Origin: Diphasiastrum complanatum
Lineage: Eukaryota; Streptophyta; Lycopodiopsida; Lycopodiales; Lycopodiaceae
DNA: 64,000 bases
Assembly: GCA_029204225.1 (NCBI GenBank)
Contig: MU832007.1
Coordinates: 28,027-92,026, forward strand
Direction: 5' to 3'
Made by a program: the position numbers and the translations under genes. A model generated the notes under the pieces. That model was not told the origin of the DNA and ran no database searches. It saw only the letters and a list, made by a program, of their open reading frames with translations. Position 1 is the first letter of the stretch; each line of letters begins with the position of its first letter. Shown here piece after piece: positions 49,478 to 56,896 of this stretch.

Positions 49478-51645
49478 AGGGTTTGCTGTTTTCCAGCAGA
49501 AGCCGAGTTGTGGAGACCACGCAGATCGGGGCCCGAGAAGGACAATGAAGCCCGTGGAGTGAAGAAAGAACCGGGGGGGGGGGGGTTGTTAACTTGCTTT
49601 TTTTTAAAAGCCAAGTTTAGTTTTAGAAAGCAGCAATTTTTTTTGGGGGGGAGAATATATTAAATTTTGCAACGTTTTTTTCCCGATGTCATGAACCAAC
49701 GGGAAGTAAATGGCAATGGCTAGATATTGGTAGTACTGAATAGCTAGTCCATTCTTGGAATCTAACCAAACTTTGCATTGTGATTGGCATTTTGTCATAG
49801 CACATTTTGAAGTAGATGGCAAATTACAACACCAGAATTTGATAAAATTCGGTTTTTATTGAATAGTATTGGGTAACTTGCATCTGTCTACGATGTTCAT
49901 GTAGGGATGTGCACATGATGGCCTAGTCACAAACAAATGGTTTAAGAGCTCCAGCTTTTGCGTCTGCGAGAAAAGTGGGTTTCCAGGTTAAACCCAAGTG
50001 ATTGAGAAGCCGTTAGAAATTGGAGTATGGGCTAGTTATTTTAGTTGGTATACCATTAAGCACAGATGTCGCATCCTGGGACCTCAAAATTCCAAATAGA
50101 ACTGGCCTTAGTCTAAGCTGACTCATCCATTGCGAACCAAACAAATTTGATTTAGAAATGAAATTTTTATAGAAGCCCATGGTTGAGTAATGCTTGTTTA
50201 CTTGCTAATTTCAAAGCATAAATGGGGGTGGAATGGCATCATTTCAATCAAATTTGTTCTTAAGGAAACTGGTCGAAGCCTAAGATCCTTCTTTGAGTGA
50301 CCAATAAGATTTTAAAAAGGGAGGAAGAGAACAATTGGACTTAGAATTTGCGCTATGATAATAAATTAGTAACTTACTATACACACAACAAGAGACGGTA
50401 TGTAATGCTCTGATTTGGCTTTGTCATATATTGTATCAATTTCGACAAAGATAGCCCAAAAAAAATGCTCCCAAACATCTAGATGTTCGGAATGTCCATG
50501 TTTGTATGACACGTTCCATAGCCATAGAGATTCATGATATGTTAACTGATATGAAGAGGTTTCTGCATGGCTGCTATACTCAAACTTGTCGCCTATGAGT
50601 CTAGATTAAATTCAATAATGGTGTCTTGTCTCCATGATGCAAATTTGCTTGCCTAGAGGCGGTTTATGATTCCTTTCACAGTATCATCACAGCCATCGCA
50701 GTTTTTCAATGCTCTCATATAACATTTTTGGACTAATTGATCCATCATTCACTGCAACATCTTTGCACCTCAAGAACGTGAAATTTTCAAATATTGCCTT
50801 ATTTTTTAATTGATAGTTAATTTTTGTAACACCTGACACAGCTCAATAAAGAACCTAAAATGATCTATCTCGCATGTGACAGCAGGAAGTGCATTGAGAA
50901 TTAGATGTGGAGGAATTGCGAGAAATCCAGCACTTTTAATATATAAATAGATACAGCCATAATTGTCATTGTACACATTCGGACGGGAATCCGTACATAT
51001 AGTAGTATGGCTGCCTAAATGGCAAATATATGGTTTATATACTAAGCGAATGTAGACCAATAATTCTCATGAAAAACTTTTTCGTATCCTAAGAAAAACC
51101 TAGAAAACAAAAAATCAGTCGGCAAAGAACTACAACACCTCTATATGCAAATTTCAGAACTAAGCAAAATAATCTGCAAAAAGGAGAATCTGCCACAAGA
51201 AAACCTGGTAGGTACAGAAAAAAAAAATTCAGAATCCTATATGTTACAGAGTAGCTGTAACGGCACGTCAAACTTTGGCAATAACAATCATATGGGATAA
51301 CCCACATCTGAGATCTACTCGTGTCGTGTATGGTGGCAATGGTGGATAAATACAACTAAAGTGACAGCAATTTCAGCTGTATCGTCTGCCATATGATAGC
51401 ATTGCTCTTTTATGTTCACAGATGTCGACCCGGCCAAGCTATTAGCTATGAACTTTAAAAGAATCACCACAATATTGAAACTAACATTGCAGCCATTCTC
51501 GAGCAAGATGGGACCTAAAGTCAAAACCCTATATTTTTCAGTGGAGTGGTAAATAGAGAGAAGCTTACGTAGAAAAAGGCTGAGAGTTCACTGCGGCAGC
51601 TCTTTTCTTGGACGGTGTCGACGCTGGAGCTTTTAAAGTAGCCAT
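12339..51645 (-). CDS. PUM24: Pumilio homolog 24 / Puf6-like nucleolar protein, complete 18-exon gene
   Basis: Exons in order: 51645-51569, 36136-35956, 35830-35777, 35651-35590, 35385-35304, 35203-35080, 34867-34784, 34450-34336, 27776-27623, 27419-27306, 21808-21737, 21638-21588, 21494-21444, 21241-21133, 20930-20713, 18491-18417, 12813-12542, 12438-12339. They join without a phase conflict into 1,995 nt (664 residues plus TAA), close to the roughly 640 residues of Arabidopsis APUM24. Residues 1-104 are basic and Lys/Arg-rich, fitting nucleolar targeting. Residues 105-440 carry the divergent Pumilio repeats ([68 protein letters not shown]). Residues 445-500 form an acidic/polar insert, followed by the conserved [17 protein letters not shown] and [12 protein letters not shown] in the C-terminal part. 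The family acts in pre-rRNA processing for the 60S subunit. Intron 5 is GC-AG; the others are GT-AG. The first-exon assignment across the 15.4-kb intron rests on phase and the matching basic N-terminus. Confidence 0.93.
13258..14400 (-). pseudogene. Ty1/copia reverse transcriptase and RNase H (frameshifted)
   Basis: Reading down from 14375: [14 protein letters not shown], then [10 protein letters not shown] where YVDDL is usual (one catalytic Asp is lost), [28 protein letters not shown] and [13 protein letters not shown] frameshift near 13750 moves into [49 protein letters not shown] and DIFTEGL (RNase H), ending near 13258. The lost Asp, the frameshift and missing upstream domains make it non-functional. 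Confidence 0.88.
14942..15060 (-). repeat. 24-bp tandem repeat inside the deleted copia element
   Basis: About five consecutive units of the form AACAGRTCTGTCAGACAACC plus four bases (ARCG), each with one to four changes; the last is shortened. They lie in the leader/gag remnant of the 12850-15684 element. Confidence 0.8.
15874..16503. mobile_element. Palindrome-ended DNA-transposon-like element, copy A
   Basis: The left end reads CTTAAAAACCCGTTCCG and the right end CGGAACGGGCAACTACG, whose complement resembles the left end. TGTGCCCC occurs immediately outside both ends (about 15868-15875 and 16504-16511), suggesting a 7-8-bp target duplication. Both ends are packed with GTTCCGGAACG palindromes. 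A 111-bp direct repeat fills the middle. No transposase frame is present, so it is non-autonomous; hAT-like is an inference from the duplication length. Confidence 0.6.
16100..16345. repeat. 111-bp tandem duplication inside copy A
   Basis: Units begin GCATGAGAGC at 16100, 16211 and 16322 (the third partial) and share ATCCAGCGTAGATGACT and TTTTTGCCCCATCACTCTGC. Confidence 0.85.
16630..16776. mobile_element. Palindrome-ended element, short copy B
   Basis: About 145 bp. It starts CCTTAGAAACCCATTCCG, contains GTCGGAACGTACTGGATCGG, and ends ATTCCGGAACGGAATG...CCAGAACGGGCAAC. It has the same ends as copies A and C with almost no interior, like a MITE. No clear target duplication. Confidence 0.55.
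17183..18038. mobile_element. Palindrome-ended DNA-transposon-like element, copy C
   Basis: The left end is CTTAGAAGCCTGTTCCG and the right end complement is CTTAGTTGCCCGTTCCG, a clear imperfect terminal inverted repeat. GTAGGGGC lies directly outside both ends (17175-17182 and 18039-18046), an 8-bp target duplication. The interior of about 800 bp holds a duplicated segment: TATACGACGATGAGAAAATAGCG and GTCTACAGTTTGTG at about 17276-17335 recur in the opposite order at 17685-17747. No transposase is encoded. It lies in PUM24 intron 16. Confidence 0.68.
22080..22354 (+). repeat. GC-rich dispersed element ending in (GA)n, copy 1
   Basis: Starts CCAGACATGAGGGTCCGGGC, is dense in GGACGCG/CGTCCGG motifs, holds poly-T and poly-A runs, and runs into a (GA)n tail of about 90 bp (22262-22354). 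It matches 31030-31309 from its start to its tail. No coding capacity. It lies in PUM24 intron 10. Confidence 0.75.
22420..22486. repeat. Compound (GT)n(GA)n microsatellite
   Basis: A GT run of about 35 bases passes directly into a GA run, followed by short GAATTA and ATT repeats to 22516. Confidence 0.9.
23172..23232. repeat. (GA)n microsatellite
   Basis: About 58 bases of perfect GA repeat in PUM24 intron 10; no flanking similarity to the GC-rich elements was seen. Confidence 0.9.
24172..25468 (+). mobile_element. LTR-retrotransposon remnant with gag-like start
   Basis: At about 24249 the translation [19 protein letters not shown] resembles the first residues of a copia gag (DGTNY..W). 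The region ends at a polypurine tract AAGGAGGA (25461-25468), followed by TGTTAGAAATAATAAATG, a plausible 3' LTR start. No 5' LTR, primer-binding site, integrase or polymerase was found. It is inserted antisense in PUM24 intron 10. Confidence 0.55.
24452..25372 (+). CDS. 306-residue ORF of unknown function inside the LTR remnant
   Basis: An uninterrupted frame lies between the gag-like start and the polypurine tract. The protein has no motif I recognise: no zinc knuckle, protease DSG, integrase or polymerase block. It has Ser/Gln-rich stretches and two or three hydrophobic segments (about residues 100-122, 255-275 and 280-300). An unbroken frame of this length in an otherwise non-coding intron suggests recent insertion or a real element-specific protein, but it could be chance in T-rich sequence. 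I do not assign a function. Confidence 0.3.
   Translation: MKVEEQRNAKFDNCLSTSTSLHRNVGMVEHSSSLEPFVANDGCISEELYEQASQVNVLEKAEIKHSLKPFCTNRGGEKIMSISTLVQSGKLLVFFLKMVDNRFSHGLLIIFSLCYIMSILLCIGNDLRKVFGQQGPHLEHFGQQSVGDFVAVGQPATASCWLSESLRDSKVSFYLGGNTHASPKLVPYADFPVLMLTSYDDGVALPSVGEQIIDSKIWEDVMVKEHHTLLYVSCGKKTYGIMWEPLMDCKSIFRLVAGFLVTYFGWNMLSSLFDLMLPHFVFYISSTSSMIGAKISATSSWSFLAT
25469..25990 (+). mobile_element. Probable 3' LTR of the 24.2-kb remnant
   Basis: Begins TGTTAGAAATAAT straight after the polypurine tract. It contains a (TTC)n run (about 25845-25876). The right edge is uncertain. Confidence 0.4.
26208..26230. repeat. Short telomere-like repeat
   Basis: About three units of the plant telomere motif CCCTAAA in tandem. 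A similar short run occurs at about 57671-57690 and single motifs elsewhere; none is long enough to be an interstitial telomere. Confidence 0.7.
26418..26712 (-). repeat. Degenerate copy of the GC-rich GGACGC element, with poly-G
   Basis: On the minus strand the segment contains GGTGGACGCGGACGTGGCAG and GTGCGTCCGGGGGTGG, like the elements at 22.1 and 31.0 kb, followed by homopolymer runs. A G-run of about 36 bases (26524-26561, two interruptions) may be miscalled. Confidence 0.5.
31030..31309 (+). repeat. GC-rich dispersed element ending in (GA)n, copy 2
   Basis: Collinear with copy 1 from CCAGACATGAGGGTCCGGGC through GTCCGGACCCGGACGCGGGG, a T-rich block and GGCAGCAGA to a (GA)n tail of about 78 bp (31232-31309). 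Confidence 0.75.
32216..33570. repeat. 1.3-kb dispersed repeat, copy 1 (PUM24 intron 8)
   Basis: Begins AGCAAACCTCTAAAGTGTTG and ends near GTTGCTAACTGGGTTT. It is collinear with 45082-46430 in the same orientation, sharing TATATTTTGAGTAGTCAGGC, CACTACTTGACTCCCTCTCA and GGGGCATGCGCACCCTCTCA. AACTTTGATACCATCAAGAA inside could be a minus-strand primer-binding complement. No coding frame identified. Confidence 0.75.
36310..36721 (+). mobile_element. LINE 3' end with (TC)n tail
   Basis: CTTGAGATGTACTC...GACATTAATAAA followed by a (TC)n run of about 45 bases (36677-36721). The same 3' end (CTTGACATGTACCTT...GACATTAATAAA plus (TC)n) occurs at 49351-49475 next to LINE coding fragments. The left limit is approximate. 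Confidence 0.55.
37613..38252 (+). mobile_element. TRIM: complete miniature LTR retrotransposon
   Basis: Left LTR 37613-37900 (288 bp) and right LTR 37977-38252 (276 bp), both starting TGTT and ending TGACA. They share GCGCATAGTGGG, TTGGAGCTTGTGGCACC and CTACTGGAC. The 76-bp interior holds only a primer-binding site, TGGTATTAGAGC (37901-37912, tRNA-iMet type), and a purine-rich GAGTGGGAG directly before the right LTR. AGGAA flanks both sides (37608-37612 and 38253-38257). It encodes no protein and must have been mobilised by another element. It lies in PUM24 intron 1. Confidence 0.9.
38384..39235 (+). pseudogene. LINE fragment: endonuclease C-terminus and reverse transcriptase (5' part of an interrupted copy)
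   Basis: At 38416-38751 the translation contains [20 protein letters not shown], then [16 protein letters not shown], the end of an APE-type endonuclease domain (Ser-Gly..FTC...SxxDN). Near 39030 another frame shows [21 protein letters not shown] (YAND in place of YADD), then NIAKTKVI, typical of plant LINE polymerases. The reading stops where the copia element inserts; the zinc-finger end reappears at 44541. Degraded. Confidence 0.72.
39236..39625 (+). repeat. 5' LTR of the young copia element
   Basis: 390 bp, TG...CA, followed at once by the primer-binding site TGGTATCAGAGC. Confidence 0.95.
40049..44156 (+). pseudogene. Ty1/copia gag-pol polyprotein with three lesions
   Basis: Start at ATG 40049 ([19 protein letters not shown]). 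Domains in order: UBN2-type gag; zinc knuckle [14 protein letters not shown] (about 40793); protease [12 protein letters not shown] (about 40978); integrase zinc region with HERYGHLG and CEACAMGKQ; integrase core with [17 protein letters not shown] and NGVAERKNR; polymerase with [15 protein letters not shown] and the catalytic YVDDLVITG (about 43190); RNase H with STEAEYRAV and ADIFTKAL, ending 44156. Three lesions break it: a one-base frameshift near 40270 in gag, TAG at 42916-42918 where Trp is normal, and a one-base loss near 43020. Each fragment is otherwise well preserved. Confidence 0.92.
44151..44540 (+). repeat. 3' LTR of the young copia element
   Basis: 390 bp, matching the 5' LTR with one visible change; preceded by the polypurine tract. 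Confidence 0.95.
44541..44825 (+). pseudogene. LINE C-terminal zinc-finger fragment (3' part of the interrupted copy)
   Basis: The frame reads [20 protein letters not shown], then [20 protein letters not shown] and [15 protein letters not shown]. This is the CxxC...H...C zinc-binding tail after LINE reverse transcriptases. It continues the LINE cut at 39235 and is related to the minus-strand fragment at 48.2-48.6 kb. Confidence 0.75.
45082..46430. repeat. 1.3-kb dispersed repeat, copy 2 (PUM24 intron 1)
   Basis: Collinear with 32216-33570 with scattered substitutions and small indels; ends near GTTGCTAACTGGGTTTTG. Confidence 0.75.
46431..47530. other. PUM24 intron 1 sequence without recognisable element
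   Basis: T-rich unique-looking sequence; poly-A run at about 47399-47413. No coding segment recognised. Confidence 0.5.
47537..48177 (+). pseudogene. LINE reverse-transcriptase C-terminal fragment
   Basis: The translation starts [14 protein letters not shown], then [11 protein letters not shown], the thumb-adjacent motif of plant LINE polymerases. In the next frame it continues [20 protein letters not shown] and [16 protein letters not shown] frameshift near 47690 breaks it. Confidence 0.72.
48207..48620 (-). pseudogene. LINE zinc-finger fragment in opposite orientation
   Basis: On the minus strand: [19 protein letters not shown], a REERICQLC block, then [17 protein letters not shown] and REMFLLRQD. 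Same domain as 44541-44825 but inverted relative to the neighbouring plus-strand LINE pieces, so two LINE copies are juxtaposed head to head or one has been inverted. Confidence 0.72.
49240..49475 (+). mobile_element. LINE 3' end with (TC)n tail, second copy
   Basis: CACTTGACATGTACCTT...TATTCAAGGACATTAATAAA then a (TC)n run of about 60 bases (about 49413-49475). A related segment without the tail is at 48975-49030. Confidence 0.6.
49480..51560. other. Start of PUM24 intron 1, no element recognised
   Basis: A poly-G run (49569-49586) follows the LINE tail. The rest is A/T-rich with only short frames. Confidence 0.5.
51569..51645 (-). CDS. PUM24: PUM24 exon 1 with start codon
   Basis: ATG at 51645-51643 opens 25 codons ([18 protein letters not shown]...) plus two bases, ending at the donor GTAAGC. 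Exon 2 at 36136 begins with the one base needed and continues KKRKF, giving an uninterrupted basic N-terminus. An in-frame Met lies further upstream, but that stretch has no family resemblance, so this Met is preferred. Confidence 0.8.
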
Positions 51646-52107
51646 GGTGTCCAAGAGAAGCCTCCTACTGTGTCGTTTTAGAAGCTGAATGCTCTGGGCA
51701 AGTGAATAATAATTTCGTACCGAGCAAAGAATTTCTACTTCAGAAACCTGACAGCCGATTATCAGAATTTCCAAAAGGATGTCACTGAAAGACGTAGAGT
51801 CCGGCCTACAAAGTTTGAGACATGGGATTAACAATAGAAGTAGAGTAAGCCAATAACAAGGGCGTGGGCGTACCCGGAGTACCAGAGAAAAGTCAGAAAA
51901 ATTACAGCGGTGCCAGAAAAATTACAGCAGTAGCAGTGCGCACCAGATTAGATTCAGGCACATGCAGGCTGCACAGATGTTTCGTAGGGTTGTTTCAGAT
52001 CAGAATCAGCAGCATCAGGTTCACATAAAGCGCGGAAAGGAGTAAAGGGTTTAGCAATCCCTGTGTCGTCCTGAATCATGCGTATGAAATATTAGGGTTT
52101 AACACTC

Positions 52108-52315
52108 GATTATTATAGGCTCTTTCCATGTGCACCCGGTGATGAGAGACACATCATGCTTTCACCTTTGAGAGTGACCTGGACTCAGATTATTAGAGGC
52201 TCTTTCCATGTCCACCCCGGTACATCATGCTTTCCCTTTGAGTGTGACTTGTTGTCTCCAGCTCCACCCGTGACATAATGCTTTCGCCTTGAGAGTGACC
52301 TATTGTCTCCAGCTG
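52108..52315. repeat. Threefold imperfect repeat upstream of PUM24
   Basis: Three imperfect units of about 70-90 bp share GGCTCTTTCCATGT/GTCTCCAGCT, CACCCG, ACATCATGCTTTC and TTGAGAGTGACCT. They lie about 460-670 bp upstream of the PUM24 ATG, so they may fall in its promoter region. Confidence 0.55.
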
Positions 52316-52463
52316 CTAAATTTTGAAAAATTTGCAAACCCCTTCACTGGTTGAGCAACCCGTGATGCTGCTTGACATCCGACAGCCCACATAAGCGTTC
52401 GTTTGTATTCTAGACTCGCATTCAAAGCTAGAATATGCATCCACCTTTATCTCTTCTCGTGAA

Positions 52464-53033
52464 TCAACCATTCTCTCTCCAATTTTGCATTGTGCATTCT
52501 TTCTCCGCAAGGCAAGTTCTCTCTTCACCCTCACACCGTGAATGACCAAGTCTATAATGCCAAAGTAAAACTTTATTTGCATGAATAGAAGTACTGAGAG
52601 CCTGACTAGAGGTAGAAAAGCAATGACTTAATTTATACAAGTATCCATGTCTATTTCCGAGTGCTAAGATCTTGCTTGTCCTATCAACTACTTTGCACTG
52701 ATCACATTCGAATTTTACTCTATGTCCTAGATCTGTGATTCTGCTTACAGAGAGCAGATTCGTAGATAAATTTGGTACATACAAGACTCTAGAGAGTAGC
52801 TTAGACTGATCATTTGCATAGCTTAATCTTATAGTGCCTTCACCTTTAATAGCTTGTGTGCTATTGTCACCAAAGTGAACATATTTGTGGGTGCTGTAAG
52901 GTGTATAGGACTCGAAACAGCCAATAAGGCTAGTCATGTGCTGAGTGGATCCGGAATCCAGGAACCAGGAACTGTCGCCGGATGCTCCTTGATGGGCATT
53001 CAATGATGAGTTAGCATGTATTGATGAAAGCAT
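52464..53033 (-). pseudogene. Ty1/copia protease and pre-integrase fragment
   Basis: Reading down from 53033: SSWFLDSGSTQHMT (aspartic protease site), VHFGDNSTQAIKGEGTIRL, VLYVPNLSTNLLSVSRIT and LLWHYRLGHS (start of the integrase zinc region). It then breaks off near 52500. No gag or polymerase in the same orientation follows. Confidence 0.85.
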
Positions 53034-53040
53034 TAAGAAA

Positions 53041-53390
53041 TTAAAACTTGTTCAAGTTGTTCTTAATGGCTTGTTGGATGGTCATGCTAATCTTGTTCAA
53101 AGTTTTTCTATTCAAAAGAATTTGGCAAGTATGGTGGATTTTCAAGAGATCTTGGTGAATGAGGAGTTTAGGCTTCTATCAAGAGGAGGATCTACTTCTA
53201 TTTCTCAAGTTGGAGAGATGGAGGCTATGTTCTCAATGGGGGCAAAGGCAAAGGCAAGTGGCCTAAAGGGCAAGATCAATGTGAGGCTTCTACTTTTGTT
53301 GACAAGAGAAGGGGCCCTCCCTACATGGAAGGCTCTTGGACCGGGGCCTTTCACCCCATGTAATGCCAGATGTTGAGGTTTTGTGTGTAT
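53041..53390 (+). pseudogene. Gag fragment in opposite orientation
   Basis: The frame reads LVQVVLNGLLDGHANLVQSF, then VDFQEILVNEEFRLL and AKGSG-like basic linker, resembling the middle of a copia gag. It abuts the minus-strand protease fragment, so the join is a rearrangement. Confidence 0.5.
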
Positions 53391-53530
53391 TCTAGGGTAC
53401 CTTCACATGACGTAATGCAAGGTGCTCAAATTTTGTGTGTATTCTAGGACACCTTCTGTGTATTCTAGGATGTCTTCACATGATGTAATGCCATGTGCTC
53501 AGATTTTGTGTGTATTCTTGAAGTGAGCAA
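53360..53530. repeat. Short tandem repeat block
   Basis: TTTTGTGTGTATTCTAGG followed by ACCTTCACATGACGTAATGC recurs two to three times with partial units. Confidence 0.55.
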
Positions 53531-53979
53531 GAGTAGAATATACATATACATTTTTCTCTTCTCCTAAGTATGTCATTCTCTCCCTAGAATGTGCTTTCTC
53601 TCTCCAAAATGCACTTTCTATTTCCACCCTCACACTTGAGCATTACGTCGTGGAAGGCCCGAGGGTGTTGTAAAGCTATCTTTATAAGCTTTACTTCCGG
53701 CGCCACTGGCGCCAGCAGCGCCCCTGCTGCTCGCGGTGCCACTACGACCAGAATCCAGCCGGCGCCAAGTTCCTATGGCTGAAAATCTTTGATCGGTTCT
53801 AGCGAAGTCCAGAGAGCTCAGATTGATGTGCAATCACCTCACACGATCTAGGCATGATTAAAGGAAGTCTGGAGATCAATAAAATCTAGAGAGAGAAAAT
53901 GACTTTCTAGAGAGAGAAAATCCTAGAGAGAGAAAAACGTGCTTTACCAGCCTAGGTAGAGTGCTTGCTATGAGGGGGG

Positions 53980-54714
53980 TGTCGAATCTCACCAATACTA
54001 TAGGGGAGTGCGGGTTGCGACTCAGGGCGAGCTCCAACCAAGTCTCAATCTCCCTTGCTGGAATGTTGTCATGGCTCTCGCCTTGGCATGCTAGCGCCCC
54101 GGAGACTAGCTGAGGGTCGTATCCCGGGATGCTAGCGGTATGTCGTCGGGACTATTCGGTCCGTGGCACCAGCGGTATGCTGTCGGGACCATTTGGTCCA
54201 AGAATTGGTTGTCTCCATATCTGTCGCGGCTTGTGGTTCTGAGTGTTCCTTGCATGAACGTGAATGGGTTAAGCTCTTGGGGAACCGGCTCTAACCTGTC
54301 GGCTGAGTTGGATGGCTTGCTTGGGTGGAAGTTACCTGTTTATGGCTGTCCAGTCTAGCGTGGTGCCAGGTTGGCTTCCAGCGCTCGTGACGAAGCTTTC
54401 AATTGGTTAAGTCTGATGTAAGTCAAACCGCTTGCTTGGAATGGATGTTACTCGTTTGTAACGAAGCTTCAAGTTGGTTAAGTTTTATGTATGTCGGGCG
54501 GCTTGCTTGGAGGGAAGTCACCCACATCGGGACCCCTGATTTGGCATGGCGCCAGGTTGGATCTCAATGCTGGTTTTCGGAACTTCAAGTTGGTTAAGTC
54601 TGATCGTTGTTGGCGAGTTGGCTGCTTGTATGTCAAGTGGGTTTGGATGGCAAGAGTTGAAGGGTGGGAAGCTAAGTCGTGGTTCTCGCTTCCCTTTGGG
54701 ATGCCTGCGCTACA
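53980..54714 (+). mobile_element. 735-bp LTR with adjoining primer-binding site
   Basis: TGAGGGGGG (polypurine-like) at 53971-53979 is followed by TGTCGAATCTCACC. The segment ends GCGCTACA at 54714, and TGGTATCAGAGCC starts at 54717. So one LTR has a polypurine tract on its left and a primer-binding site on its right. Inside, a roughly 90-100-bp motif with CTTCAAGTTGGTTAAGT is repeated two to three times (54380-54610). No second copy of the LTR or coding region is in view. Confidence 0.6.
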
Positions 54715-54954
54715 TGTGGTATCAGAGCCGACTGGCCGATCAGCTATGCGGATCTCACGAAAATGGCCACTGTTTGGGGTTCATCAAGACAACTGTTGTG
54801 CAAGGTGCTGCCCACAGTGTAAGCATGGGTGGTGCGTCCACGGTCGGGGTGGTCGGCAGAACGGGGGCTTGATGAGTCAAGGTGTTGCCCTTGAGGTGTA
54901 AGCACGGTCAGTTTCCGCGGTTCGGGCCTGGGCCCGTCTGCACGTAGGACAGAT

Positions 54955-55590
54955 GAGGCAATGTGCTGCCATTAGGTTGGTGTAAGCACGGTCTGTGCCT
55001 TGTGGGGTGTGAAGTGACATATTCGCGATAGCCACCGTTCGTTTAGCTATAAGGGTTATCGACCAAATTTGGTGGGGGCATTATTGAGGCAATGTGCTGC
55101 CTAACGGTGAAAGCACGAGTGTGTCCACGATTTGGGTGGTATGTTGCCGATCGTTTAGCTATAAGGGCTATCGACTAGATTTGGTGGGAGCGTTACTGAG
55201 GCAATGTGCTGCCTAACGGTGAAAGCACGGGTGCGTCCACGGGGGTGGTATATTCAAGGATAGTTGCCGATCGTTTAGCTATAAGGGCTATCGACCAAAA
55301 AGTGGTGGGGCGTGACTGAGGCAATGTGCTGCTTAACGGTGAAAGCACGGGTGCGTCCACGATTGGGGGGTATGCTGCCAATTGTTTAGCTTTAAGGGCT
55401 ATCGACTAGATTTGGTGGGAGCGTTACTGAGGCAATGTGCTGCCTAACGGTGAAAGCACGGGTGCGTCCACGGGGGTGGTATATTCAAGGATAGTTGCCG
55501 ATCGTTTAGCTATAAGGGCTATCGACCAAAAAGTGGTGGGGCGTGATTGAGGCAATGTGCTGCTTAATGGTGAAAGCACGGATAGTTGGA
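54955..55590. repeat. Minisatellite with alternating 112/120-bp units
   Basis: GAGGCAATGTGCTGC starts at 54955, 55086, 55198, 55318, 55429 and 55549 (spacings 131, 112, 120, 111, 120). Each unit carries GGTGAAAGCACG and most GTTTAGCTATAAGGGCTATC. Alternate units are most alike, giving a higher-order period of about 231 bp. Confidence 0.85.
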
Positions 55591-55689
55591 GGGGTGTCCT
55601 ATGTGGGCTAATTCTGTGATCGATTTGTATAGGCATGGCCAGACAAAGGTCCGTTGGCAGGACCATCTCAAAGGGGGACCTTGTCTTTG

Positions 55690-56896
55690 TTACTTGTTAG
55701 TAAACCTGCCTGAGTGTCTTACTTGTATGTATTCGTGATGAGTCTTAGTACTCGTGCTTTGCCTGGTTTGCATGATCGCTTGTGATACAAGGAGCTAGGT
55801 GGCTCGAGAAGGAACCTTTCTTTTGAAGGCTGATACCATCAAACAAAGAGGACTACATAATCTGTGAGGCGGATTTGCAGTTCAAGTACTCGCACGTGAA
55901 CGTCAACGAAACGATTCAATGTTTGCAAAGGATGGATTGGCTAAAGTATTTTGTAGACGTGCATGAAAAAAAAAATTGCAAAATTCTTTATATTTTCTCA
56001 AGATTTGGAAAAGAGGTAATGAATGGTTGGTGAAATTTCTCAAAAACAAAATGCTTTTCCTTGAAGCCTTTATGAAACCATGTGTGAATGTACATGAAAT
56101 GGGAGTTCTTCCCTTTTCATGTATAGAGTTACATTAAATTTTGACTTAAAAACCCAATTTACAATTTAGCTAAAACCACCGTTCTACTTTCTTTCTTCTA
56201 ATGGTTATAAGGTAGTTTCTTGGGTGCAATTTTTTTTAGATGGGTATAGTGTGAATGTACATGAATTGGGAGTCCTTCCCTTTTCATGTATAGAGAAGGG
56301 ATTACATTAAATTTAGACTTAAACCAATTCACAATTTAGCTGAAACCACCAATCTGCTTTCTTTCTTCTAATGGTTATAAGGTAGTTTTCTTGGGTGCAA
56401 TCTGTTTTAGATGTGTATAGTTTGAAAATGTACATGAAATGGGAGTCCTTCCCTTTTTGTAATGATCTTGAGCTTTTGAAGTTCCCTTATATGTCAATTT
56501 TGTGCAGCAGATTAGAAATAAGCAAAGTCCTACCTAACCAAACTCACCACCTTGAGGGCATCTGGAGCTTTTAACTTGTGATCTGCCATTTACAATTGCT
56601 ATCATGGAACCCACATAGTGATGGTTCAAACAAACAATTTAAAGTACATAATAAATTGGTCAAAGACTGAAAAATGGGGCTGCAAATTGTTTGTAGATCA
56701 GATTAGATTAGCTTGATCATTTCAACAGTTGCTGTAAAATGATGACTATGCTACTACTCAATGTGTTTAGCTACTCCTATACGTTGATCAGTGTCATCAG
56801 TGGTCTCTTACTTGAAACCAAACTACTACAGTTCCATTGGATCTTTACTTTTTCCCTTATTAAAATATCTAAAGTGCTGCTCTTCCATCCATCTCT
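55690..56896. other. TOP2 3' flank with 170-bp tandem repeat
   Basis: No gene. A unit beginning GTGTGAATGTACATGAA at 56081 recurs at 56249 and (partial) 56420, sharing CTTTCTTCTAATGGTTATAA. Confidence 0.75.

Noticed and set aside
54140-55666. Several open frames of 60-136 codons across the LTR and minisatellite
   Set aside because: Frames repeat with the tandem units and differ by strand and phase; they match no protein family and are by-products of G/C-rich repeats.
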